This document shows, piece by piece, positions 14,368-28,367 of a stretch of DNA of 64,000 bases (within the stretch, counting starts at the first letter, position 1; every line of letters begins with the position of its first letter). The notes beneath the pieces are model-generated. The model did not search any database. It worked only from the letters and a program-made list of their open reading frames with translations, and was not told the origin of the DNA. The position numbers and the translations under genes are program-made. Source of the stretch: Hyperoplus lanceolatus (taxonomy: Eukaryota > Chordata > Actinopteri > Uranoscopiformes > Ammodytidae); assembly GCA_026929865.2 (NCBI GenBank), contig CM049404.1, positions 26,913,501-26,977,500 on the forward strand. Direction: 5' to 3'.

Positions 14368-17166
14368 TAACTCATACCTATCTATCTAATATTCTTTGGT
14401 TTCCAAGGTTTTTTACTGTATTGTCTGGCTGGTTCTTTAAGGCCACACATTATAATCCCAATAAGTCCACAGGGCCATTTTTCTTTTTTTCCCTCCTGTC
14501 CCTGTGACTTTGAACATAATGAGTTGGACCTCTTCCCCTTTTTTTTTGTCCCCCATGTGCTTTATCACACCGGCAGTGGACTATAATGCTCATACAAATG
14601 CTGCCTTCATCTCTCTGGCGTATTTTACAGTAAAATACTCAACCTTCACATTTATAGTGAACAATACCATACATTGCTTTTACTCTGCCGAGACACTATT
14701 TTTCATCATAGACCTTCTAGGTCATTGTGACATTCCTTACTCCCACCCACCCACCCACCCTCCTCCCCTCTGCTCACCCATCCTACTATAAACAGGTGGG
14801 CCACATGTGTTATAAATGGGCTTCACGGTATTTTGTGCACGCCTGTACTTCAGGGTACATGCTATATGTCACTGTTGCTGTGAACGCTCGCCTTTTCTAT
14901 GAGTTTTCTGCTGAGTTTCAAAAACAGCCCTCTCTATTCTTGTATAAAGAGAAAAAAACGTTGGCCATTTCAGAGCATGCATGTCAAATTATTTTCTACT
15001 TGCAAAGTATCGTAATTCATCAGCAATTTAATAAATATCTGATATGTTTGGCAGGGTTTAAATAACAGTCTTCCTACAACTTCACATTGGCGTGTTGATA
15101 GAAATGTTCTTGTGTTGATATGCCTGCTCTGGCTTTTAGGACTGCGGCCCAAAGGAAACCAGCCAGTGTGGATTTTCCACCGTGCCCAGCCAGCACTGCA
15201 TCCTGTACCGGGTTCACACAGAACAGAGCCGGAAAACATGCATGTGCACTTCACCACCAATGATTTAGCAACCCACTCACTCAGTCATTCAGTCAGTCAG
15301 CCAGCCAGCCAGCCAGCCAGCAAGTCTGCTTTCTCTCTGAGCTGTGCACCATCCTATTCTGTCCTCTCCTGTCCTGGCATGGCCTAACATGGCCCGCCAG
15401 TGGCTGTTACACCAGGTGGATTTGTTTTTGTTATATAGCCAGCATGCGCAAGGCTGGGCTAATGCTTTGCTGCCTTGCTCACTATACTGTTTTATTATTC
15501 ATATTCATTGCAAGTCCTTTTTCGGCCTTGCATACCAATGTATAGTGTAAGCTTTTCTCCCCGAGCTATAGTCTTTTCAAGCAGTTTTGTAATAACTTTG
15601 CCACCCTATATGCTATACTTAACTTATTTCTATATATAGCTATTTTTTTTTTCGAAGAAAACACTCAAATCAGTCTTAGTTGTCTAGGAAGCACAGTTTC
15701 CCTTCTCTGCTGTCGCCCTATTTCCCACAAACTGGTCTCACAGATAACAGATAACCAATAAATTATCTTTAGGTCTATGAACCCATTGATTTTTCTTTCA
15801 TACATGTATACTTATTTAAAAGTCAATATCTTCAAGTACATGTTTAAGTTGTACGCGTCTTACAATTGTGCCACGTATGGTTTCTATTCACCCCCATGCT
15901 GCCTGTTAAAATGACTGCAGTACACACTGCGAGAGAGATAGATGAATAGGATTGTTCTGCTTTGTGGCTGGTTGAGAGCCGACTGAGTCTTCACAGAAAA
16001 CACAACATTGTGCTTGCTGGGCATGTATCCCCGGGTGTGTGAGAAAGCACCCAATTTCCTCGCCACACGCTGTTATTGCCTCTCAACCAAAGGGAGATTG
16101 GGCTAAGTAACTAGCCGCAGACTTGATTTTGTGGTGTTTTATCACCTCTGATGAAATTAGACTGGCTTCTGCCGGAGATATATAGAGGCAGAAAGAGTCT
16201 GAGAGAGCAGGAGAGAGGTTGAACCCATCGCAACTGAGTGATAATGCATCTGTTATATGTGCTTCAGCGGCTAGAGCCTGGAAATAGGCCTGTAATGGTC
16301 TTCACGACAGTGTATTGGAGAGGCAGGGAATTGCTCAGCCTGGGGTCACAGCAGGGCTTGAACACGATAAGTCAAGATTTCCTTACTCCTGTTGGAAGTT
16401 TATATAAAGTGCAACCAATATTTTAACTTATCATTTGACTTTCCTATAGAAATGTCCAGAATATTCATTCAATGCTAGGGGCAAATTGCTTTTCCCATGC
16501 AGCTTATAAAATGTTTTCATGTTCAGGCTTCGGCTTTGTCAAGTGCTGTCGCCGCCGCAGCAACTGCAAACAGACAAAAAAAATTCAGTCAGTTCTTTCT
16601 CATGAAGTCTTATCTGTGTCAATTTTTCACAGAGGCCACAGTGTCTGGCTTTGGTCAAACTTCATTGTTTAGACTCTGTTGACCCTTCCTAATCGACTTT
16701 GGGTGAGAAGAAAGAGCGACAGACAATGATAGGGACAAGGCATGATGTTTCAGTCTGGGAGAGGGGAAGAAAAAAAGTGTGGGTCATTGGGGGTCAGGCG
16801 GTTCTAACTCCTCACAAGTGCTTCCAGTGCAATAACTCACAGTCAAGAGTGTGAGATAAGCTAGCCTACTGTGTGTGTGTGTCTGCAGCTACCGAGCAGA
16901 CCCAGGTTTGAGAGTGCACTATGACCTTAGCTTGAACTTTGGATTTGAGGAGCACGTTTGTGAGGCCTCCTGTTTGAAGGCGGTAAACCTTTCCCAGACC
17001 AAAATCCAAGTGTTTGTTTATATAGTCTTTGACAACATGTCAGTGAGGGAGTGTGGCTATAGCTATAAACATCATTATACCCGGAGCAGAAAGTCCAAGA
17101 TATTTCTATGAGCGTGAGGAATCAAATCTGCCACGATGCACGCTGACACGGACGAAAAAGACGGCA

Positions 17167-17319
<153 letters not shown>

Positions 17320-17449
17320 CTATCACATGACGGCTAAAATAATCAATGGACTATCCCCCGCTTTATGATTAGCCTGAAAAACTGGGCTTCAACTCTCTGA
17401 AGGTTCATGAAGGATCAATGGGTATTTTTCAATGTTTCTTTGCCTAGTA

Positions 17450-17700
17450 TCAAATCAAATCAAATCAGTTTTATTTGTATAGCCCAAAATCACAAATAGC
17501 ATTCGTCTCAATGGGCTTTACAGTCCATACAATATGATACAGTATGGTACAATATGACACAACATGATAAAATATGAAACAATATGACACCCTGCCCTTA
17601 CACCCTTAGCTCGGCTGAGAAAAAACTCCCAGTAAAAAACCCTTTACCGGGATTAAAAAAAATAGAAGAAATCTCAGGGAGAGTTGACAGTATAGTATAT
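17450..17700 (-). mobile_element. 3' end of a non-LTR retroelement, minus strand
   Basis: A (CAAAT)n-like simple repeat at 17450-17466 leads into GTTTTATTTGTATAGCCCAA, GGGCTTTACAG and a later AAAAACTCCCAGTAAAAAAC block. This arrangement is familiar in many teleost genomes as the reverse complement of a LINE or SINE 3' tail. The family name is not certain, and the boundary beyond 17700 is unclear. Confidence 0.65.
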
Positions 17701-18535
17701 AGTCTCTCCTATAGCCAGTAGAAGTTGCCAGCAGCTAACTGTTCCAGGACCCAGAGCTATGGTGGGGGAATAGACATCACACATTCCGTACTGTCATGTT
17801 AATTGCATCGACAGATAATTGATTTGAGTGTGGATGGAGGCAGGAGGCCCCATGCAGCAAGCGCTCACGGTTACATGTCTGTATTACATCATAATTTCCC
17901 CCGCTGTCACTATTCAGAGATGGATTCATCACACCCTTGTCCAAGGATATTGCGTCTCATCCTACCTTGGATCAGCACACACACACACACACCATATACT
18001 ACTATACACCTCACTTTTCAAGTCTATATCCCCCTTTAAGCCATGTAGCAATTCGCAGTGATCTTCTAGGCGTGATTTTGATGGAGGAGCTGTGGAGTGT
18101 GTTTCCCGCTGCATTTTCCAGTGCCTGGGTGTTAGCCAACGCCGGTGTAGCCTCATCCCACTCAGCCCGGCCCGGTGTGATTACAGAGAGCTAGAAACCG
18201 GGGGCCATATCTCACAGTCATCCTTTTAGATGAAACAGTAGCAGGAGAAATTGAAGGGGGATTACGTTTGACTGACAGGGCTTCCATAATTGTCTCCCCT
18301 CCCCCCATCATTCCATCCTAGAATCTCTTGCATAACCATTTTGGGATTTTTTGTTGTTGTTGGCCGCTGTCTGCTGAGTTGAAATCACGGGTTTCATTGT
18401 CTAATGACTAGATAGGGTATACATTTAGACCAAAATAATAGTGCTGCTATCTGGATTTTTTTGTTCACCACCTTCTTTTCACCACACGTCTCTGCTTCTC
18501 ATCAATCCTCCTGCCTCCCACTCCCCCCTTCCCCT

Positions 18536-18537
<2 letters not shown>

Positions 18538-18582
<45 letters not shown>
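18538..18582. repeat. (TC)n microsatellite
   Basis: Pure TC array inside a longer pyrimidine-rich stretch (18461-18760). Confidence 0.97.
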
Positions 18583-18585
<3 letters not shown>

Positions 18586-19386
18586 CCAGCCAGGCTGTGT
18601 AAATTTGCACCAGATAATAGTGGACGTACCATGCCAGCAGCTTTTCGGGAGTTGTGGCTGCCGCTGTGCCGCAGCTTCCTTTTTTCTTTCCTTCTCTCCT
18701 TCCTTCCTTTTTGCCTTCCAATTTCCCTCTGTCTGCCCTGCTCCCTGTCTTTCCCATATATTTCTATCTCTCTCTCACACACACACAAGCTACAGGCACT
18801 GTTTTTGTTTTGTCCTTCTCGCTCACTTTCACAGGCCATCATTCACTGCTTCTGTCCCCCTTATCTCAATTCCTCTCTTGCTGTACTTTATAGCAGGCCT
18901 TCCTGTTTTCCTCTTCCCTGCTTTTCCTCCTCCCTTTCTCCCAATCCTTCCAGTAGTATTGTATGTCGACTCTATAGCGGAAACATATAGTGGCTACTGA
19001 AATGGAAGCCATTTGTTTTTTTCTTTATTAGTCCGTCGGCCTGTTGTCAACCCGCCTTGTTTCACACGCACTCCATGGAGCGAGTGCTTAATCTCACACG
19101 TTTTCAGCTTCCCCTTTGCAAAGCGGTTTTGGTGGTGTGGTGCTTAACAGCGGATTTAGAATGATTATTTGACAGAAGGTTCAGTCCATCGTTGCCCCGT
19201 TCTGATTGGGCAAATGTACACCCAGAGGTCAGAGTCCACGCGTTGTTTTGCAGAGTGCAGCTGCAGGCAGATAACACCTCCGCTGGGAGAGACTGTTGAT
19301 AAAGAAAGCAAATACATCAACATAAACCAGTGCAGACTAGAAAGAGGCACACTATGATAATACTACAGAAACACAAACACACCCAC

Positions 19387-19658
19387 CCTTGTATTTCTAT
19401 CTTTGTGAGGACCTTCATTGACATAATGCAGTCCCTAGGGCCCTTACCCTAACCATATCCATCACAACTAAATGCCTAACCCCAAATCTTTACACTGAAG
19501 GACCCTAACCTAAACCTAATAAATACCTGTCCTGAAACTTACAACCTAGTGTTAGCCCTTGAACAGGCTTTTTAAGAAGTGAGGACGAGGCTAAATGTTC
19601 TCACTTTCCAAAAATGTCCTCAATTTGATGTTTAAAAAGCTTACATTTGTCAAGTATA
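19387..19658 (+). repeat. GTGAGGAC-type teleost repeat, copy B
   Basis: It starts CTTTGTGAGGACCTTCATTG, then ACATAATGCAGTCCC and CCTTACCCTAACC. It ends at CAAGTATATA, directly before an (AC)n run at 19661-19684. The orientation is opposite to copy A at 5233-5507. Confidence 0.75.
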
Positions 19659-20374
19659 TATACACACACACACACACACACACAAGCCGTGCTGCTGTCT
19701 ATACCCTCGTCTGGGTTAATATCATCTGTATCTTCTTGGCTCTGGTGCCGTCGACTTGGCTAGTCCTCTCGCTTCATGTTTGACTCTGCAGTGCGCTAAT
19801 GACCTAGAGTTAATGTGATCTGATTGCAGCAAGGCCAACCAACCAAGCAAGCCATTCACTCATTTCATTCCATTCCTAGTCTACTCCACAACACTACCAG
19901 ACACACACATTGCCTGCTCATTCATATTGCTGCTGGCCCTCTGGCCGTCCTTTTGCACCTGCCACCTGGTGCACCAGCCGAGTTCTTCTTCAGTTGGCCA
20001 AACAGCCATTCATCTGCTTCGACAACTCTTAAATGTGCCGTAAGATTTGGCCAGGAAAAACAGCTGCCTAAGATGTGACGTATCATACAAGTGTGATATC
20101 AGTAAGTTTAGTTCACAATTTAAAACTGCCTGGAGTTGTATCAGTCCATTTAGGCCAGGCACATTCATTTCATTCTCAAATTTCATTCCTTACTAATCCC
20201 CTCCATATACATACAAGGTAAACAATATGTACAGTTTATGGTGTATTGCAATCCAAGAACACAAGATCCTCCTAGCTATTGCAACAATTACATTTTTTTT
20301 TTTAATATGCAAAAAATAAGCCTTTGTTCTTTTGAAAGGCGCTTTATAAATGAAATATATTCATGCCCTTTGGC

Positions 20375-22030
20375 CATCATCTCAACAATGATTAGAAATA
20401 TATAGTGAAATTCCTTTGACATTTGCCTTGACATTCTTCCCACAGGCTTCTTTAAAACTGTTTTTAGCTGTATGGCCTCAGATGTTCTACAAATTGTCAA
20501 CATGTCCCTTCGGACAGGTGTATTCCCATAGGCCCTGAAAACAGCAGTCATCAATCCACTCCTAAAAAAGAACAATCTAGATACATCGCTCATGAACAAT
20601 CATAGGCCCATATCTAACCTACCATTTTTAAGCAAAATCATTGAAAAAGCTGTTTATCAACAGCTAAATAACTACTTAGCAATGAATAACTGCTTTGATG
20701 TTTTCCAGTCTGGATTTCGACTACACCACAGCACTGAGACTGCTCTGGTTAAGGTCCTCAATGACATCCACTTAAACACAGACAGTGGCAAAAGTTCTGT
20801 CTTAGTTTTACTGGATCTCAGTGCCGCTTTTGACACAGTTGACCACAGCATATTACTAGATCTCTGGAACTGTACTAAACTGGTTTGAATTCTACTTAAA
20901 GGACAGAGACTACTATGTGTCAATAGGCAATTTCACATCTGAGCGGACACATATTGAATGCGGGGTCCCCCAAGGTTCCATTCTTGGGCCTCTTCTGTTT
21001 AACATCTACATGCTCCCACTAGCTCAGATTATGAATAAGAATAAATTATGCTACCATAATTATGCAGACGACACAAAAATTTACATAACCATATCACCAG
21101 GAGACTACAGTCCGATTCAAGCACTGAGTAAGTGCATTGAACAAATCAATGATTGGATGTGCCAAAATTTCCTTCAATTAAACAACGACAAAACTGAAGT
21201 AATTGTCAAAGATGAACAATTAAAAGTCAGCGCACAGCTTACATCTGTTATGCTAGAAACCACACACCAAGCCAGAAATCTTGGTGTTGTCATAGACTCC
21301 GACTTGAATTTCAAGAAACACATTAAATCAATGAATAAGTCAGCATACTACCACCTTAAAAACATATCAAGAATTAAAGGACTTATGTCTCAGCAAGATT
21401 TAGAAAAACCTGTCCGTGCATTTATTTTTAGTAGACTTGACTACTGTAACAGTGTCCTTGCAGGCCTTCCAAAAAAAACTATCAGACAGCTTCAGCTAAT
21501 TCAGAACGCTGCTGCTCGAGTCCTCACTAGGACCAAAAAAGTGGATCACGTTACCCCAGTTCTGAGGTCTTTACACTGGCTTCCTGTCACTCAAAGAATT
21601 GATTTCAAAATACTGATGTTGGTTTATAAAGCACTAAATGGTTTAGCGCCAAAATACATTACTGATCAGCTGATACGTTATGAACCGTCCAGAGCCCTTA
21701 GGTCGTCTGGGACAGGTTTACTTAAAGTCCCAAGAGTTAGGACTAAACGAGGAGAAGCAGCTTTTAGTTTTTATGCACCAAATATCTGGAACAAACTCCC
21801 AGAAAACTTGAGGTCTGCTGCAACCCTCAGTTCTTTTAAATCGAGCCTGAAGACTTTTCTGTTTCCATTTTAACCTGTACTTTTTATTTAATTTAAATGT
21901 TTTCCTTCTTTTCATTCGCTTTTAAATGTCTTCTAATGTGTGTTATGTATTTTAATCTTGCCCCTGTAAAGCACTTTGAGTGGCCTTGTGTTTGAATTGT
22001 GCTATATAAATAAACTTGCCTTGCCTTGCC
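20375..22030 (+). mobile_element. 5'-truncated L2-clade LINE with reverse transcriptase, plus strand
   Basis: A non-LTR retrotransposon remnant of the L2 clade (fish Maui-like). Readable protein begins near 20409 (DILPTGFFKTVFSCMAS) and runs through [36 protein letters not shown] and [17 protein letters not shown]. It continues after a break with GVPQGSILGPLLFNIYM (from 20962), the catalytic YADD (21061-21072) and the C-terminal LQLIQNAAARVLTRTKK block, ending at 21873. The 3' end carries GTAAAGCACTTTGAGTG, ATATAAATAAA and a (TTGCC)n tail. It lacks the endonuclease and 5' part. There is an in-frame stop at 20529, and a small deletion with frame change between about 20857 and 20880, so it is dead. 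A sequence at 20325-20365 resembles a second L2-type 3' tail and may be a separate fragment. Confidence 0.92.
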
Positions 22031-25000
22031 TAGATTGCCATAATCATCCTGCAAGTGTTCTTGGTTTTGAGTGGCATCTCTCTCATCTCTTTTTATTAAA
22101 TAATTCACACAGACGTGATACATTTTCCCATTTAGCGTTCACTGAAACACACCGCGGGTATCCTTTGCCTTTAATGTAGTACATACTGTAGGCCTATACA
22201 TTCCTTCACATACAGCTCTCATTATAGCATCATATTGAATTGGCTAAAACCCTTCGGGAATAGTTAGGGTCTGTCTGATTTTGATCAAAATGTGGACGTT
22301 GTCAGTCACAAAGAGCCTAATTCACTTCCAATCTGTATGTGAGCTGAGTTGAGATATCTGATCCTCTGGCCTCCACTGACATCTCGGCTCTCTGTTAGCT
22401 TTTTCTTGGCCCCGCCGAGAATTCCCCCACTCCCTTTTTAAAATTTAGATTTATGGAAATACCTCCTAATAGAAAGCTGCTTCAACACACAGGATGACAG
22501 ACAGCTATGATGAGGCATACACCATATACCGTATAGCTCCTGGTAATGGGGGGACTGCCTGAGAAGAAAATACGCCTCGGGATTCAACCTCCCCGAAGGG
22601 AATGTACTAGAGGGGGCTGTTATAGCTGTCTCGGCGGCAACAGGAGTTGTGAAATAAAAAGCGGGGATAATTTATACATGTCTATGCCTTATGCTGGATG
22701 TGCGCCCTGTGTGCCTCTGTCTATACGCGAGCATGTCTTTGAATGTGCAAGTGAAGGCGTGCTTTTCTGAGCTTGTACAACAGCGTCAGGGTAGAATGTG
22801 AACGCACGCCTGTGTTGGTTTTGGAGCGGCTGCGGTGGGAGGGGGGAAACAAATCATTAGAATAACAATGACATTGTAATCTCTCTCAGAGGATGTCATA
22901 GGTTTAAAGGCGTAATACCAGCGTGTATTTGCTCAAACTGAGTTTGAAGTGTGTGAAGCAGGAGGGAGGGTGTGGGGGGGGGGGTCTAGCAAAGACGGGG
23001 TTAAAGCGAATGATTAGATGCACGTGCCCTTGTTTGCTTTCAGAAATAAGTGGCAACTACAATGTGTCAGGCTGGATTATTCCTATGTCACGATGACACG
23101 CTGCTTTTACTGTCTCCAAATGTATTTAATCTTTTAAACACATTCATTGGCATAATAACTCTGACAGGCTGAGATGGAATGATGCACTATGACTTGCTCT
23201 CAATGGGTGCAACTCAGTGAAAGGCCATTGAAGGGCTCGCGGCAGGCCTCTTCAACTCTGGACGATCATGAGCAAGTGCACTGATGTGGGTCACTAACAA
23301 AGATAGTGCTATTAAACACATGCAAAGTACTCTGCTAGAGTGCCCTTAGAGCACATGCTTAATTGTGGGCAAGTGCACATTAATTTACTATGCACCACTA
23401 AATGGCTGCTCTTTTAGCCGAGTAGCTCAGAGCCTATAGCGCTTACAGTATCATGTCTATGGACAAACAGAAACAAAACATTTAAAAAAAAAAAAAGACC
23501 ATGCTGTGAAAAAATGACACTTTTTCAATGATGGCTTAGCAACAGCAGTGTTTTGCACTGTTATGATGTTAGGTTCAAGTCTATGTCCTTCTGTATACCC
23601 ACAGTTTATCATTGTAATGGAATTTTGAATTCTGTCAAACAAGGAACTATTAGCCAGGACCGACTCCCTCCAAGACCAAAGTACAGGAAAGCAGACCAGA
23701 GCTAAATGATTGCAGCAGCTAGTGGAGGGCTTGTGTTGTCTGAGGGTCCTGCTATCACTCTGCTTAGCCACTGTGTCATTTCCTCATGGTGACTAGTAGT
23801 ATAGGGAATGGATGGATGCAAAAAAAGAGGTGTTGAGTATTTTCTTGGAAGCAGGCAGATAGAGCTTGGCAGTGGAGTAGAGAAATCCACTTCCTATTGA
23901 GACAAAAGAAGGTATAAATATAACTCCGTCTGAACAACTGGAGATGCCAGCGAGCCCCCTCATTATCTCTGCTCTTTATAGAAGCAAAGAAGAAGAAGAC
24001 TAATGGACTAACCTCTGCTGCTAATCGCTTTTTATTTGCTCCTATAGAAGAAGAGGGAGCTCTTCCTTTAGGGGTAGGATTTATCTTTCTATTTTTTTTT
24101 TTTTTTTTACCGTGCAAATGGCCACACCAACAAAAACAGGCTTACCACCCAAATAGGGAAAATATTAAATGTTTTTATTTTTTTAACCCTGTCTACTTTT
24201 CTTGACAAGCTGGTTTGTGTTTGTTGATTTTTTTTGTTCCAAATCGTCTCTTTGATTTTGCGGCGTATCACTTTTACTTAAGCCTTGAGATTTCACGCTT
24301 TACATTAATGATCCAGGGAATAACACATTAATCCCAGGCATGAAATTACAATCTCCCATTTCCCCCCCCCCCCCCTCTATTCGGCAACAATGGATTTAGC
24401 ATCGTAAACGGATTTTTGGGGTTTATGTTCTTTATCTTTTTTTTTTGCAAAATACAATTGCTGAAATATGAATTTAGGAGATCAAGCAAATTTGGCTGCA
24501 TTGTTAAGAGGCTTAGTGTGTGGGGGAATGGGGGGGGGCAGAGAGGAGGGGAGAGGGGGGGAGAAATCACAGAAAACCAGAAGACCTGCTCCCTATTCTA
24601 GGGTGACAAAGGTTTAGAATTAGCACCGTATCTACTCCAGAGACCACTTCCTCAAGCCTGTTCTCTGCTGATTTAGTTTGCTAGTTTGCTAGTTCTCAGG
24701 CTGTTGTGTTATGGGGTTTGCATAGCTTATCACTTCACATTTTCTCTATTCTGGCCTTTGCCCCGTTCCTTCTGCCGCTATTTAGCATCTTTTTCTTTTT
24801 ATAATCGGCAACAATGCAGCTCCCTTTGACAATTCTTGGCACTGCCACCATTTTTGCCCAGTGGCCAGGGGAAATCACCAGTATTTCGACACAGGGGCAC
24901 ACGGACAGACACACAATGACAGAGCACGGGGGCGGCCAGTGGGACCAGTTTGCTCAACAAGCGCTCAGAAGAAGCTTGGCTGTTTTGTCAGCCTGACCAT

Positions 25001-26501
25001 TCATTATGAATGTGAAGTTTTCTGCTTTTCTGAGCCATGATCACAGCTTGTGTGTGTGTGTGTGTGTGTGTGTGCTGGGATGCGATTGCTTTTCTGTCTC
25101 TCTCACTCTCGACACAATGCTTGTGTTTTTCTTTGCCGTCCTTGTCCTTCAAAGAGATTGTAAAGTTTTCGAATGGAAATCTGCAGAGTGACAATGACCA
25201 TTATGTATTCAGTTGTTTTTTCCTCAGTGTTTTATATTCTTACGTGATGTAATACACTGAGGCAGTTGACAGTTTGTCATCACGCCAGTCGTCCATCTGT
25301 CTTCCTCAGTGCGACAGCCACAGTTGTTACGCGTCACCAAGCTGGACTTATTTTCAAAACCAGGACTTGATGTATTTGGTGTTGTATGAAGTCGCAAACA
25401 GACATATTGCTGATATTGCAAATACAGTAGTAGGTAGTCGTAAGAGCCACTAGCAGAAATGGTTGAGCTACATTTTCAAAGGTGCTGACTTGTATCTCGC
25501 AATTAAAAAGCTTAAAAAAACGCTTGCCTTTGTTCCACTATTCACTGACACAGTCATGCCCCCTTTCCTTTTCCTAGGTCAGTAGGTGACTATGTTTAAG
25601 TATGAATCATTCCTGGTTGCATTTATATGCTAATTTCGTTTCCCGGTAATTCTGACTTCTCAGAAACCAAAAAAAAAAAAAAGACATGGCTTTGAACTCA
25701 ACAGCACAAGGCGGGGGGGATCCTGTGTTGTTTTATTTTTTATTCTTTTCAAGTCTCCTGCTCAGCTGCATAATACAGAGAGAAGTCTCTGTCAAGTGCA
25801 ACAAAGAGGTGGTCATGCAATCATCTTAAACAAAGACTTGATTCCCTGTGTTACCGAAAGCAATATGAATGGGTAACCTTCGTGGTGCCTTTTTTATTTA
25901 CACCATTCAGCCACTCTTTTGCTATGCCCCTGCAGCTGTTGCTACAACCTGAGGGAGTAGTGCCTATATTTTATCCCCAGTGACTGGGGGAAGAGGAGAG
26001 GTTCTAAAAAAGCAGAGGAAGAAAAAAAGACGGATGGGGTGTAAATGTTGTATACACATGTACGATTAAGGGGTGGGGGTTGTAGCAAAACCACCAAAGG
26101 GCAAAAGGCTGCGCGAACTTGAGCAAAAAAAAAAGCTGTCTCAGCAGGAGGCTGATTATACCGCCAAAGGGATCCACTTTGCACATCTAGCATGTACAAA
26201 CTCAAACAAAGGAGCAGTGGCAGTGTGCAGGCAGGCAGCTGAGAGTAAAGGCTTTGGGGGTCTGGCGGCCTCTACGCCCGCTCTTTTTTTAGAGGCCAAT
26301 GGCACTTTTATGGTCCCGCTAATAAAGTGCTTCTGGGATGGAGCACCTCCCACACCTCGGCCCCGCGCACACGCCACAAGAAACAGCTTGACTGGGCCTT
26401 AGGACCCGTGTTTATGGACACATGGATCAATACACTCCCCTAAGGGTATATATTTAAGTCTGAGCTGAGTAGCGTACCCGTTGATCATGGTGGCGGTTAG
26501 G

Positions 26502-26546
26502 GGAGGGGAGGGGGGGGGGGGTGGAGTGGGGAGTGGGGGGGGTGGT
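26502..26546 (+). other. G-rich tract with quadruplex-forming potential
   Basis: At least four runs of three or more G separated by short loops. Similar tracts lie at 24517-24562, 33483-33522 and 40308-40336 on the plus strand, and as C runs at 32528-32558. Confidence 0.6.
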
Positions 26547-26994
26547 CAAAGGATGGAGGTCTCTGAAAAAGGGCAGACACGGTTCAGAGGTAACCCCAAG
26601 TCGCCTGGATCTCTTTCCCATATAACACTCTGTTGCTATCTTCTGTTGGCAAGTGCTTGTTGTTCAGGGCGCCGTCGCCGCTGATTATTCCAGCCACATC
26701 TTTCACCCTTGATTCTCCGCGCCCTCACTTGCTGCAAATGCAAATCTGGAGCGTGACAAACGATGTAGGGCCGTCTCTGACACGTCGGAGCCCCCTGGCG
26801 TCCCCCATGTCGCTCCCCCAGTCTTTCTACCTCCTCTCCCTCCTCCGCTCCACAGTAATTACCCTTGCTGGATCGCTACGCCTAATCATACTTGATTTTT
26901 GGGATGCAGTGCCACTGTCTCCACTTGTTAGGGCCCTCACACTTGCTTGGTTCTGATAGAACACACTGATAATACTGAGGGAATGATGTGCATG

Positions 26995-27123
<129 letters not shown>

Positions 27124-28345
27124 TATATTCTGTTGCCTGGTGCTTTTATGGGGGGAGCCGTGCACGGATCTAATATGGTATCTGATTGGTTCAGAGATGA
27201 TTGTTGTTGCCGCCAGTGATTAATCCCTCCACAATCTGATCATGTCATCAGGAGATGAATAAGTATAAAAGGATAAGAACAACAGCACTGTTTAGAAAAT
27301 TATAATTAATAGATTCAGCTTCTGTAAAACAGGCCCCTTGAAGAGCAGAGAGCAGGGGGGAGGGGAGGGGTGTGTGGTAGAAGTGGCTCCCAATTTGTTC
27401 TCACTTTGTTCCAGTAATAAGATCCAGGCCTTCCTTTCCAATGGACGAGATAATTAACTCCTGGGGACAGACCTCGTATAGAGCTCCGTCTCTTGGTTTA
27501 TGGCACACAGAGAGCCATCTCTGCTGCAGTCCGGGCTGAGCACGGTTGCATAAATTGCAGACTTTGCTTGATATACGCGTTCACAGATAGATACGGAGAG
27601 GGGACAAATGGGGTGTTGGTTGATGGGCTGTAGTCGGAGTAAAGCACGTGGGATGGGGGAGTGGGGGTGTAGTGTAGAAATAAAATTATGTTTCTAAGGG
27701 AAAGAGCACTGGGAATTGTGCAGCTGTGTGCTTGCATACATATCTGGTATGGCATTTTTTTGTTGTTCAAAGTTGCATTCCTGGTTATGGTTCGGTCACA
27801 AAAAATATTCATACTAATTTTGTATAGATATAATAATTCATTAAAAAGATGAATGCCTTATTTTATGTAATTAAATTATGCAACAGTGAATAATATATGT
27901 TTTTAATACAACTTTGTTGTTTCAAAACCTTTTTAAATACTATATTTACTTTTCAGTAGACCGAATCCGATGAGTTATCGCCCAAGGCTGTGTGTGAAAA
28001 AGTATTTGTTAATTGTGGTCTGTTCTTAGAAACCGCTTGCTCACTGGTGCTACTATGAGTCAGATCAGGCTAATTTCCTCTGTGCCGTAACCTGCCTCTC
28101 TTTTTCCTGCATTGTCCCAGCCGTGTCCAGCAACTCCTTTGGAATGTGCACCATAATGCTTTCCGCCCATTGTCTCGTTAAAGCTCCACTCCTCCTCTCT
28201 ACAGCTCATTGCTTTACTGAAGAAGGAACTTTGACCTTTTCAAGCAGTGAAATCTCTAATGAAGAACCCTTTTCTTTTTCCATTTAGTCATGGGTTTTCC
28301 TTTGAAGGATATGTGAGTCACACTGTATCATCTAACATTGTCTCC

Positions 28346-28367
28346 CTTTTCTTGTTGTCTTTTCCAG
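28346..28367 (+). other. Predicted splice acceptor before the plxna2 first coding exon
   Basis: A near-uninterrupted pyrimidine tract ends in CCAG. A weaker alternative acceptor, TCTCTACAG, ends at 28204. Using it would add an in-frame ATG at 28259 in poor context (C at -3). Confidence 0.6.

Noticed and set aside
15290-15325. A CRISPR-like or minisatellite array (GTCA/GCCA units)
   Set aside because: This is a short tetranucleotide tandem repeat with no spacers.
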